Shown in pieces: positions 1 to 9,417 of a stretch of DNA of 64,000 nt. Every line of letters begins with the position of its first letter. Position 1 is the stretch's first letter. A program made the translations under genes and the position numbers. The notes below the pieces were generated by a model. It searched no databases, was not told the DNA's origin, and worked only from the letters and a program-made list of their open reading frames with translations. This DNA is from Deinandra increscens subsp. villosa (lineage: Eukaryota; Streptophyta; Magnoliopsida; Asterales; Asteraceae), in assembly GCA_039602395.1 (NCBI GenBank), contig JBCNJP010000003.1:67987917-68051916 (forward strand), written 5' to 3'.

Positions 1-70
1 GTACTTTTCATTTTCATCCTTAATTAACTTTATATTTTCTATAGAATTTATACATTTCTCGTTACATTAA
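1..70. other. Left flank of Harbinger element, probable PDI intron
   Basis: AT-rich, no coding sign. The last three bases (68-70, TAA) match the TAA at 13354-13356 and form the 3-bp target-site duplication of the Harbinger element. Because PDI exon sequence starts just after the element's right end, this flank is inferred to be intron of the same PDI pseudogene. Confidence 0.5.
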
Positions 71-582
71 GACTATGGCCATTGGTAATATTTTTTTTGA
101 GATCGTGATCTTCAAACAATTAAAAAAAAAAGATAAAAGCTTGAAAAATAGACAATCGGTTCTCTCCGCCGATCTCAGTTCGCGGACCATTCTTCCCGTA
201 TCACTTTACACATGTAGCAATTTTGATGGTGAAATATTTGTTTTATTATTTCTTTTCATCACAAACTAATTTATTTTAATAAAAACTCATTTTTCTTAAA
301 TAACTTGTAATTTTTAACTTTTAAAAAATATTTAAATACATATTCTTGTTTAGTTTTTTTTTTTGTGAACATCCCGGTATAAATTTTATTAAAAACGGAG
401 ATATTTCAAAAAAACACGTTTTTAATATAAAATAAATCTATAAAAATTAATTATTTATCTTATCTGCTACGTGGCACTATCGTATAGGTCCGTTAGATTT
501 TTTTTTGATTAAATTTATCCATAAGATCTAAGATTATCTAATATCAAGATGGATAAAATTTATCAAAATTCATGAACTTTCA

Positions 583-590
583 TATATAAA
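583..590 (+). promoter_or_regulatory. TATA box of Harbinger ORF1
   Basis: TATATAAA lies about 90 bp before the ATG at 677, followed by a pyrimidine-rich CTCTATCTCTC stretch like a plant leader. It probably drove ORF1 before the copia insertion. Position and sequence only. Confidence 0.45.
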
Positions 591-714
591 TAAACCATTA
601 ACACAAACATATTTTCATATCAGTTTTCTATTCTCTATCTCTCACATTCAACCTCTTTGATCTTTGGTTTTCTCCAATGAATCCTTCGTTTTCAACTACT
701 TTAATCTTGGAGAT

Positions 715-1101
715 TGTAGGGCTATATTTATGTAAGGCATGAACATTAGTTTTGGGCTTAGTTTAGCTTGTTTAATAGGCCATGTGGGCCATTTAATTAG
801 TTTATGATTGGGCCTAATCATGTTTATGATTGGCCATGTTCTTGTAATGAGGTGGTATAAATACCACCTCATATTCTCGATTAATGGAAGCTTTCATATT
901 ACCATTTACGACTTCTTCAAAGGGTTTGTGATTCCGATCGGTGTTGATTGCTTCAAATAGTAGTTGTTCTTCATTCAAGACTTCATCTTTACATTAGATC
1001 TAGTCTATTCTTCTACTATTCTTCTTGAATCGATCTTTCACGAGGATTCCGCACTCGTGTTTGATTAGATATCGTGTGGTTGGGAGATACTCGGACCTAC
1101 A
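715..1101 (+). repeat. 5' LTR of the copia element
   Basis: Begins TGTAGGGC and ends CCTACA. It differs from the 3' LTR at one A/C, one G/T and one T/G position. It contains the TATA palindrome at 847-872 and a conserved downstream stretch with the 5' part of the transcript. The TSD GAGAT is immediately upstream. Confidence 0.95.
847..872 (+). promoter_or_regulatory. LTR TATA box inside a perfect palindrome
   Basis: TATAAATA (856-863) is centred in an inverted repeat with 12-bp perfect arms (847-858 and 861-872) and a 2-base centre. The 3' LTR has the same structure. It is the evident core promoter; transcription would start about 30 bp downstream. Confidence 0.75.
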
Positions 1102-1103
1102 AT

Positions 1104-1115
1104 TGGTATCAGAGC
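1104..1115 (+). other. Primer-binding site (initiator tRNA-Met)
   Basis: TGGTATCAGAGC, two bases after the 5' LTR, is the standard plant copia primer site for minus-strand synthesis. Confidence 0.95.
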
Positions 1116-1656
1116 CAAGAATCTTAGATTCGAGGCTCTCACGATATAGATTCAAGTGTTTTCTGGGTTTGTGTTCGAGTTTGGTTGAAGATTTGAAGGT
1201 TTCCAGGAGTTTACGACTGCTGCTGCTGCTGTGTTCTTCGAGTTTTGGTGATTACGACTGCGTGTTCTGGGTTTTTAGTGTGTTTGCGACTGAGTTTCTT
1301 GAAGATCTGCTGTTTACGACATCAAGATCGAAACTTTGGCGTGTTTACGACCCGGAGAAAAGTGATTACGACTGTACTTGATTGTCGTAATCGTGTTTAC
1401 GACTTTGCAGGATCGTAAAAGGTGTTTACGACATTTTCGGATCGGGAACAGAGTTTACGACTCCGGTGATCGTAATCGTTCAATCGTAATCGGGTTTACG
1501 ATTTTCTAAGGCGGTTTGTGTTTACGATTTGGGGTTGGATCGGAAACACAGTTCACGATCGTAATCAGCTTGTTACGATCGTAATCAGGTGGATTTTATC
1601 GTAATCGCAGTTTTTGGACGTTTGGATTTTAGCTTTAAGTTCCCTTTGCTATCATA
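1116..1656 (+). other. Copia leader with TTTACGA / ATCGTAA motifs
   Basis: No long gag-frame reading. From about 1200 to 1610 the leader is built from many imperfect TTTACGAC or GATTACGACT motifs mixed with ATCGTAA(TC), their near reverse complement. The RNA could therefore fold into several hairpins. A packaging or translation role would fit the place, but is inferred. Confidence 0.6.
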
Positions 1657-4600
1657 ATGGATTTTGAACCAAGTATGTATCAGAAGTTGGACTTCGAGAT
1701 TGGCTCTATCACTCGTCCACCTAGACTCACTTCGGCGGATAACTTTTTGGAATGGAAGTATAGGTTTGAAAACCATTTGAAGAGTGTTGACTTGAGATTG
1801 TGGAGAGCGGTAATTAACGGACCTCACATACCTACTCATGGAGAAGGAGCTAAAGCAGGAAAGGCTAAAACTGAAGACGAGTTTGAAGATGAGGACTGGG
1901 AAAGGTGTAACAAGGCTGAGGGGGCGTTTGCAATTATGACCATGGCACTAACACCTGACATTGCTCAAGGATTTAAGCATTGCAAGACGGCGAAGGAACT
2001 CTGGAATGCATTGATTGTTGCCTATGAGGGAAATCCGGACATTAAGGCAAGTCGAAAGCAAATGTTGAAGCAGAAATTCAATTTGTTCAACCATATCCAA
2101 GGTGAATCGTTTGAAGCGCAAGTGCAAAGGTTTGTATCTCTGATGGCAGAAATGTCAAGTTATGGTGTGGAGCCGGAATTGGAAGACAAGAATTTGAAGC
2201 TGCTGAACAGTTTACCAAAGTCATGGAACACCAATATCTCAATCATTAAGGACAACAACAAATTGAGTGAGCTGTCTCTTGATGAAATGATCAACAAGTT
2301 GAAGTCCAAGCTTATTGATGATAAGCAGCGTGAGTTGAATCATATAAGCTCTCTTAGTTTGGCTGGGAAACTGAATCAAGCTTTGTTGTCGGAAGAAGTA
2401 GATGTGAAGCAGAAAGGAAAGTCTGTTGGAGGTGGTTCAAGTTCTGTGACTAAAACAAATGCATATGTAGCACAACCTCAATCTAGTTCGAGTGGAGGTG
2501 AAAATTCTGAGGCTGCCAATGATCCCAATTTTGCACTTGGTATGGGATTCATGAACAGTTATCATGCTTTAATGGCCGGAACCCTAATCCCTACTGAGAT
2601 CCTATCAGGAGAGCTGAATCAGATAAATCTAGAGGATGTGGAGATGTTGGATGTCTCTTGGCAGATGGCTATGGCTGTGTTCAGGGCTAAGAAGTTCATG
2701 GCGACTACAGGGAGAAATGTTTGGAAGGATCAAGACAAGATCAGAATGGGGTTTGACAAAACCAAGCTTAGGTGCTACAATTGTGATGAATATGGGCATT
2801 TTGCAAGAGAGTGTAGCAAGCCAAGGAAGGAGAAAGCAGAGATAAAGAAACCAGCTGATGGGAAGGCAAAGGCAGAGACAAGCGCTTTGATAGTGCAGGA
2901 AGGAGGAGGATATGACTGGACCTCCCAAATGAAGGATCTGAGCCTGACACATGCTATGATGACTGCAATGGATGATGATGATGAGGAAGAGCATGCTTTT
3001 GTTGTTACTGAAGATGAACCTGAGGAGAATGAAGCTATGGCAGCTGACCACACCAAGGTATGTTCTAACCCTGTTTGTGATCGTATAATTACTGGTCTTA
3101 GACAATTTTGCAAAAAATTTCAATTAGAATTGTTTGAGGTAAAATGTGAAAGAAGCTCATTTAAGGGTAGATGGCAAAAGAACGAAGAAAAGGTTAAAGC
3201 CCAGAAATTAGACATAGTGAAATATAAGAAACTTGCAACTGAGAATGCTTATCTGTATGACAATGCTAAGTTAGAAATAGCAGAACTTACTAAGCAGATA
3301 GATGAACTTAAGCATAAAAACAATGAGTTGCAGGTTAAGCTTGATATAAATCTTATGAGAAGCAAAAGAATGTTACAGGCTAGTAAATCTCTGGATACAT
3401 GCATTACTGAGGTTAGAATGGGTAAGGACAAAGGTGGAATAGGAATTAGCTTTGCTAACAAGAACGTTGTTCCTCAAGATAAAACTAGAGATGTAATAGG
3501 AATGATTTTAGAGGAGGATCAGATAGATAGATCTGCATCAGAAATGCATGAGGAAGGACCTCCTTTAGATAGTGTCTTGGTTGGAGTGAAGCCTTTGACA
3601 GAAGAGGAAATGGAAAATGAAAAACACATGACTTATGGGTTGGGTAATAAGGATAGAGTGATGACAGACGCGTGTGAAGCAGGACCATCAAATACTTCTC
3701 TGAATAACTGTGTGAGTTCTTCTGATGTATCTATTTATTGTGCAGATGAAGTAGAAATCAAAGACATTTCGAAGAAGGATGCCGAATGTCAGAGAGTGGA
3801 AGAGAGTCACGTGTCTAGTAGTTCTAGTAGCTCTAGTTTATGTTTACCTAAGGATGATGTAATGGCACTTGTGTCAGAACTAGAGACATCCAAGTCAAAA
3901 CAAGTAGTTGCATCGTTGTTAAAAAATGTTTCTGAATCAAATGAAAAAGTGTCTGGTTTTAAAATTCGTGTGCCTAACACAAAAATAGGTCGTGAGACTA
4001 AGCCCAAAGACTTTGTTGCTTATCCTCAGGTTGTGTCAGTTTTTAATAGAACAAACAAATCTAAATCGGAACAATTTTGTTTAATTACACAATCTGATAA
4101 GGATAAACAACGTGTTATACACAAATGGGATGATAAGCCAGAGTGGAAGTCGTCTTACCCAAGACGTTCGTACCTCTGTAGTCATGTCAATGGGCCTAGA
4201 CTCATGAATTGCTTTCAATGTGGAAAGCCAGGACATTTTGCAGCTAACTGTGTGAATAGACCTTACCAACCATACTATCCGCAAAACCCACGGACTAGTA
4301 TGTTGGAGAGAATGATGACAGGAGAAAAGCAAAAACAAAAGCAGAAGCAACAAGCTGTGTTTCAGGGGAAGCAGTGTTTTGAACCAATGAAGACTGAACA
4401 GTCTAAGGTTTCAAACGCAAAGGCACCTGTGACAAAGCCTGTTGTTGATAAGTGGAATGTGACCAGAACTCCAAAACAAACTTATGTATCTAAAGGAGTT
4501 TACCACAAGATAAAACCAGAATTTGTTGCAAAACAAGTGGCTAAAGTAAAAAGAGCTAATCAACCTAATGGCAAAGCGAAAGCCGAGCAACAGGTTTTGA

Positions 4601-4899
4601 AACAGAAAGGTGTCACTCAAACAAAACAACTTGTGTATACTAAACTGAAACTTGAGTGGACACCGGTTAAAAAGCCAACTGGTAAAAAGGTCATTTCACC
4701 ACAAAAGAAACCTGTGACTGTGAACTATTCAACAACTGTGTTGAAACCAGAGAAAACCACCACATGGAAACCAAAAGTCAACATTCAAAATGAGAATGTG
4801 TCTGGATCAAAGTCTGAAATGATTCTTCAATTAGTTAACTACATTGATGCAAAAGGTGTGCCCAGATCTGTTATGGCCTGGGTACCTGGATCTCACTAA
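1657..4899 (+). CDS. gag: Copia gag-like polyprotein, two zinc knuckles
   Basis: Encodes 1080 residues of capsid/nucleocapsid protein, which packages element RNA in cytoplasmic particles. The N-terminal third has the copia gag (UBN2-like) pattern with conserved WKYRFE and ELWNAL stretches. Two CCHC knuckles of form CX2CX4HX4C lie at about residues 373-386 and 852-865. A Lys/Glu-rich, coiled-coil-like stretch lies near 520-580, and the C-terminal 200 residues are Lys/Gln-rich and basic. At about 1080 residues with two separate knuckles it is much longer than usual copia gag. It starts at the first ATG after the leader and is fully open. It ends at TAA 4897-4899, just before the protease, which is in another frame. 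Function is assigned by family; the long region between the knuckles has no clear match. Confidence 0.9.
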   Translation: MDFEPSMYQKLDFEIGSITRPPRLTSADNFLEWKYRFENHLKSVDLRLWRAVINGPHIPTHGEGAKAGKAKTEDEFEDEDWERCNKAEGAFAIMTMALTPDIAQGFKHCKTAKELWNALIVAYEGNPDIKASRKQMLKQKFNLFNHIQGESFEAQVQRFVSLMAEMSSYGVEPELEDKNLKLLNSLPKSWNTNISIIKDNNKLSELSLDEMINKLKSKLIDDKQRELNHISSLSLAGKLNQALLSEEVDVKQKGKSVGGGSSSVTKTNAYVAQPQSSSSGGENSEAANDPNFALGMGFMNSYHALMAGTLIPTEILSGELNQINLEDVEMLDVSWQMAMAVFRAKKFMATTGRNVWKDQDKIRMGFDKTKLRCYNCDEYGHFARECSKPRKEKAEIKKPADGKAKAETSALIVQEGGGYDWTSQMKDLSLTHAMMTAMDDDDEEEHAFVVTEDEPEENEAMAADHTKVCSNPVCDRIITGLRQFCKKFQLELFEVKCERSSFKGRWQKNEEKVKAQKLDIVKYKKLATENAYLYDNAKLEIAELTKQIDELKHKNNELQVKLDINLMRSKRMLQASKSLDTCITEVRMGKDKGGIGISFANKNVVPQDKTRDVIGMILEEDQIDRSASEMHEEGPPLDSVLVGVKPLTEEEMENEKHMTYGLGNKDRVMTDACEAGPSNTSLNNCVSSSDVSIYCADEVEIKDISKKDAECQRVEESHVSSSSSSSSLCLPKDDVMALVSELETSKSKQVVASLLKNVSESNEKVSGFKIRVPNTKIGRETKPKDFVAYPQVVSVFNRTNKSKSEQFCLITQSDKDKQRVIHKWDDKPEWKSSYPRRSYLCSHVNGPRLMNCFQCGKPGHFAANCVNRPYQPYYPQNPRTSMLERMMTGEKQKQKQKQQAVFQGKQCFEPMKTEQSKVSNAKAPVTKPVVDKWNVTRTPKQTYVSKGVYHKIKPEFVAKQVAKVKRANQPNGKAKAEQQVLKQKGVTQTKQLVYTKLKLEWTPVKKPTGKKVISPQKKPVTVNYSTTVLKPEKTTTWKPKVNIQNENVSGSKSEMILQLVNYIDAKGVPRSVMAWVPGSH

Positions 4900-4915
4900 T
4901 TTCTGATTCTTGTAG

Positions 4916-7900
4916 GGACAGCCAAGAAGATCTATCAACAATCTCTGGTACGTTGATAGTGGTTGCTCCCGACACATGACCGGAGATCTGTCCCTTTTGG
5001 AAGATGTAGAGGATTTCGATGGTGGAGGAGTTTCATTTGCAGGTGGTGTGGGTGGTAGAATTAGCAAGAAAGGAGTTGTGAGAAGTGGAAATTTGTCTTT
5101 TTCTGACGTACACTATGTAGAGGAACTGTCTCACAGTCTGCTGAGTGTTTCTCAGATCTGTGACAAAGACTATTCTGTGATGTTCAATCGGAAGGAATGC
5201 ATTATTTTGAAGCCCGGCGTGAAGATTCCCGAGGAGTGCATACTGATGCGTACTCCAAGACGTTCAAATTCATATCTTCTCAACATGGGCAATCCTCCAA
5301 CGTCAGAAGAAGCATGCCTCATCTCAAAACAAAACGAAAATTTGGCTATGTTGTGGCATCGTCGTCTGGGGCATGCAAATATGAAGAATTTGACCAAGCT
5401 CGCAAAGGGAGAGCATGTCAGAAAGCTGCCCATCAAAGACTTCTCAATTGTGGAAAAATGTGTGGCATGTGCGAAGGGGAAGCAGCACAAGTTGCCACAT
5501 CGTCCGAAGATAGCAAACTCTATGTCATCAGTTCTACAACTTCTACACATGGATCTATTTGGGCCTATGCAAGTTCAGAGCATCAGCAAATACTGTCTCG
5601 TGATTGTGGACAACTACTCACGTTTTACTTGGGTCTATTTTTTGTCAAACAAGTATGAAACTCCGGCCTTAGTGAAACAGTTTGTCACTCTCATAGAGAA
5701 TCAGCTGAACAAGAAGGTCAAAGCTATCAGATCGGATAACGGAACGGAATTCAAGAACGCTGAGTTGAACATGTTTTGTGGGGGTAAGGGGATTGAGAGA
5801 CAGTTTAGTGCGCCCTACACCCCTCAACAAAATGGAGTAGCTGAGAGAAGAAATAGGACACTCATTGAAGCTGCAAGGACAATGATGTGTGAAGCTAAAC
5901 TACCAATCTTCTTCTGGGCTGAAGCGGTCAATACGGCGTGCTACGTGCAGAATCGCGTTTTGTTGAACAAGCGTCATGAGAAAACTCCGTATCAGATTGT
6001 CTATAAAGAAAAGCCAACGGTGGGATATTTTAAGACATTTGGATGTCCGTGCACGGTACTGATACAGTCCGACGTGGGGAAATTTGAGGCGAAAGCTGAT
6101 GAGTGTTATTTCGTTGGTTATTCGGGAAATAGTGCTTATCGTGTCTATAACAAGACCACCGGTTTGATCATTGAAGCGTTCAACGTGGACTGGCTTGAAG
6201 ACAATCCGTCGGATGCAGGGACCGGACCTGATTGGATTTTTAATTATGGGTCTCTGTATGAAGGATTCAAGTTTTCGAATGAGCTTCACAATTTAGGTGA
6301 AGAAGAAGAGATTATCACTCAGCCATCTGAATCAAGACCTCACACTGAAAGAGTTTGTGAGAAGGCACCAGTTCCTGTTCCTACAAATGTCAACGCAGAT
6401 GCTCCGGGAACTTCAGGAACTTGTGATAATGATTCAGAAATTCCACAAAGCTCAGGTATGAATGATATAAATGATAATGTTGTTAGTTCTAATCTGCCTG
6501 TTTCTGTGTCTGTGCCAGAGGTTCAGGTATCAAGGATCAACAAGGATCATCCAGTCAGCAACATACTTGGACCAGTGTCTGCAGGAGTTTCAACTAGAAG
6601 CCGCACAGGGGATATCAATTTCTGCATGTACTCATGTTTTATCTCCCAGATTGAGCCTCCGAATGTGATGGTTGCTCTCAGAGATCCGAATTGGATAGAG
6701 GCCATGCACAATGAATTAAATCAATTCCCAAAGCTGGGAGTGTGGCGACTAGTCAAGAGGCCAGTCGACAAGAAGGTTATACCCACTCGTTGGTTGTATA
6801 AGAACAAAAAGGATGACACGGGTATAATCGTTCGAAACAAGGCAAGGTTAATAGTTCAAGGTCATCGACAAATCCATGGAATTGACTATGATGAGGTGTA
6901 TGCACCTGTGGCAAGACTGGAAGCTATTCGTATATTTCTTGCGGTTGCATCTTATCTGAATTTCACGGTACACCAGATGGACGTCAAGACAGCATTCTTA
7001 TATGCTGAGATGAATGAAGAGGTTTATGTGTCTCAACCACCGGGGTTTGTAGATGAGGAGCATCCAGATTATGTGTATCTTCTGGACAAGGCTTTGTATG
7101 GGTTACATCAAGCTCCAAGAACGTGGTACGAGACGCTATCAACACATCTGGTGGAGAATGGATACACGAGAGGGGTGGTGGATCAGACATTGTTTCGGAA
7201 AAGGGTGAAGGATGACATAATCATGGTGCAAGTTTACGTAGATGACATCATCTACGGGTCAACCAATGAAGATTTGTGCACCGAGTTTGAAGAGATTATG
7301 AGAAAGAAGTTTGAAATGAGCGATCAGGGGGAGATGAGTTTCTTCCTAGCCTTGCAAGTAAAACAAGATGAATCTGGGATTCTTATTCACCAAGCCAAAT
7401 ATGTGAATGAGATTCTAGAAAAATTCAAGATGCAAGACTCAAAGCCAATTTCAACTCCAATGGCATCCCGACCTCTTTTGTCAGCAGATGCAGACGGGGA
7501 GTCAGTGAGTGAATTCACGTATCGATCAATGATTGGTTCGCTGATGTACTTAACAGCAAGTCGGCCAGATATTATGCATGCAGTTTGCTTGTGTGCCCGC
7601 TATCAGGCTAACCCTAAACTTTCTCATTTAAATGCTGTTAAACGTATTTTTAGGTATCTGAAGGGCAGGCCTAGGCTTGGTCTTTGGTACCCAAAGAACA
7701 CTGACTTTCAGTTGTATGCATATACTGACAGTGACTATGGAGGCAGTGACTTGGATCGGAAGTCAACCACTGGAGGATGTCAATATCTGGGCGATTGACT
7801 CATTTCCTGGCAGAGCAAGAAGCAGCATACCGTATCTAAATCAACTGCCGAAGCTGAGTACGTGGCAGCATCTGCCGGTACTTCACAGGTAGTATGGATC

Positions 7901-8182
7901 CAAAACCAGCTCACGGATTACGGTATGGAATTCGTTAACACTCCTATCTTTTGCGATAACGCTGCTGCTCTGGAAATTGTGAAAAACCCCGTTCAACATT
8001 CTAAAACCAAGCATATAGACATAAAGGTACATTTCATTCGAGATTGCTATGATCGGGAGCTAATTCAGCTTCAAAAGGTAAGCTCCGATCAGAATGTGTC
8101 GGACATTTTCACAAAACCTCTCCCGCGTCCTAATTTTGAAATGTGTGTCGAAGGCCTTCGGATGATTGCCTTCGAGGAATGA
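4916..8182 (+). pseudogene. pol: Copia pol: protease, integrase, RT, RNase H, one nonsense codon
   Basis: Reads open from 4916, after a TAG at 4913; the ATG at 4976 lies inside the protease, so it is not the true start. The protease motif DSG is at 4955-4963. The integrase has its HHCC zinc region at about 5350-5500 and catalytic Asp 5552, Asp 5735 and Glu 5843, about 60 and 35 residues apart as expected. RT carries YVDD at 7235-7246. RNase H is cut by TGA at 7796-7798, right after the conserved GD, then continues in frame to the usual C-terminus (stop 8180-8182), including the STAEAEY motif. CGA to TGA is the simplest origin. All other catalytic residues I checked are present. Relative to gag, pol is shifted one frame, so expression needs frameshift, splicing or re-initiation, or a small indel has broken a fused ORF. 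Confidence 0.9.
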
Positions 8183-9417
8183 TCTGATCAAATGTTTATT
8201 TTTTATTTTTCAATTTTTTAAGAAATCTTAAAAACAACAAAAATAGTGTTTGTTTTCAAAAGCCTCATAAAAACAGGGGAAGAAATATAATTGTCTCAGA
8301 AAATTTAAAAAATATCTGTTTGAGGTTTTTATGATGTCTTTTGTTTTGCCTTGATTTGGTAGGAAGTGATATAAATTTCCATGACGATCGGAGACTGACA
8401 CGTGTAAGGCAGAAGTGAAAGACGTCTCAAAGAGGATGTTCGGTAAGCTAAATCAAAAACAATGATCATCCATTGTAAGTGCAGTAATCTTAACACTTAT
8501 ATATGTTTAGGTTTCCATCCTAGTTTACATAGTTTAAAAAACTGAGACCCAGCAAAAATGGGTTGAGAGTGGTATTTACCTAGTATTCACTCTCTCACAC
8601 GCCATGTTTATACTGTAAATGACAACACCACAGAAAAAGAAAAAGGAAAAGAATTCAAAAAAATATATATATGAAAATTGTGAAAAAGAAAAAGAAAAGA
8701 AAATTATTCTGTTGGTCTTCTCTGCGTGCTTATGCGGCCGACCTGATCACCAACCGATAATTCATGAAAATAAGAAATAAGTGGTTGTCAAAGCATGAAA
8801 ATAAGAAATAAGTGGTTGTCAAAGCATGAAAATAAGAAATAAGTGGTTGTCAAAGCAGTGTTGCATGGTTCCTCAAGTTGGGGGTTTGTGAATCCTCAAT
8901 AAACTCTGAGGTTGGGTAGGTTTTGCTATGAACAATTGGGTGTGGGGACGGTTAAACATGACGGTAATTATGTACCACAACTTAAGCACTTTAAATTTTT
9001 TAACTGGATGTGAGTTTATGTGATTTCAATTTTTTAAGCATTCGTCTAGAGCGTCGAGTAACGGAAGCTGAAAAGGGTTCTTCAGTTAATGATTTGTCTG
9101 GTTTGATTCATGAAAAATATCAATCTCAAGGTAAGTATGTTTGTGTCTCGTATTTAGATTATCTTAAGTTTGTGCTTTTTCAATTTGTTTTTTAGTCTTT
9201 AAATATTTAAAGTTTTATTTTATGATCATGATGGGATACTCGGGGCTAAGTCTGAGGGGAAGCTTCGTTAAATTCTCAGTTTTTATCTCAAAGATTAACA
9301 TTTTTTTTAGAATGGTTATTTTAAAAGTTTGGGAGGTGTTTGAAACAAATTTTGAAGTGTAAGGGGTGTAAATGAAACAATTCAAAATGAGGTATAAAAT
9401 ATGAACAGGATCACTGT
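8183..9417 (+). other. Spacer between pol and the 3' ORF
   Basis: No convincing CDS. Includes an AT-rich stretch, a purine-rich AAAAAGAAAAAG run near 8630-8700, the 31-bp tandem repeat at 8763-8855, and a short coding-like piece (9030-9130) ending at a good donor AG|GTAAGT. An acceptor-like AACAG|G precedes the next ORF at 9409, so a spliced transcript for the 3' ORF is conceivable. Joining those two sites does not keep the 9418 frame. Confidence 0.5.
8763..8855 (+). repeat. Three tandem 31-bp repeats
   Basis: Three copies in a row start at 8763, 8794 and 8825, each beginning CATGAAAATAAGAAATAAG, with no differences seen. Confidence 0.95.

Noticed and set aside
2629..3123. Minus-strand ORFs opposite gag (2629-3123, 2775-3113 and others)
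   Set aside because: Shadow frames of the gag coding strand, without family motifs.
8763..8855. CRISPR-like array of 31-bp repeats
   Set aside because: Units are directly adjacent without spacers, inside a plant retrotransposon; a simple tandem repeat.
9010..9195. Upstream exon of the 3' copia ORF, spliced 9131-9409
   Set aside because: Good splice signals, but joining them does not keep the frame of the 9418 ORF; kept only as a remark.
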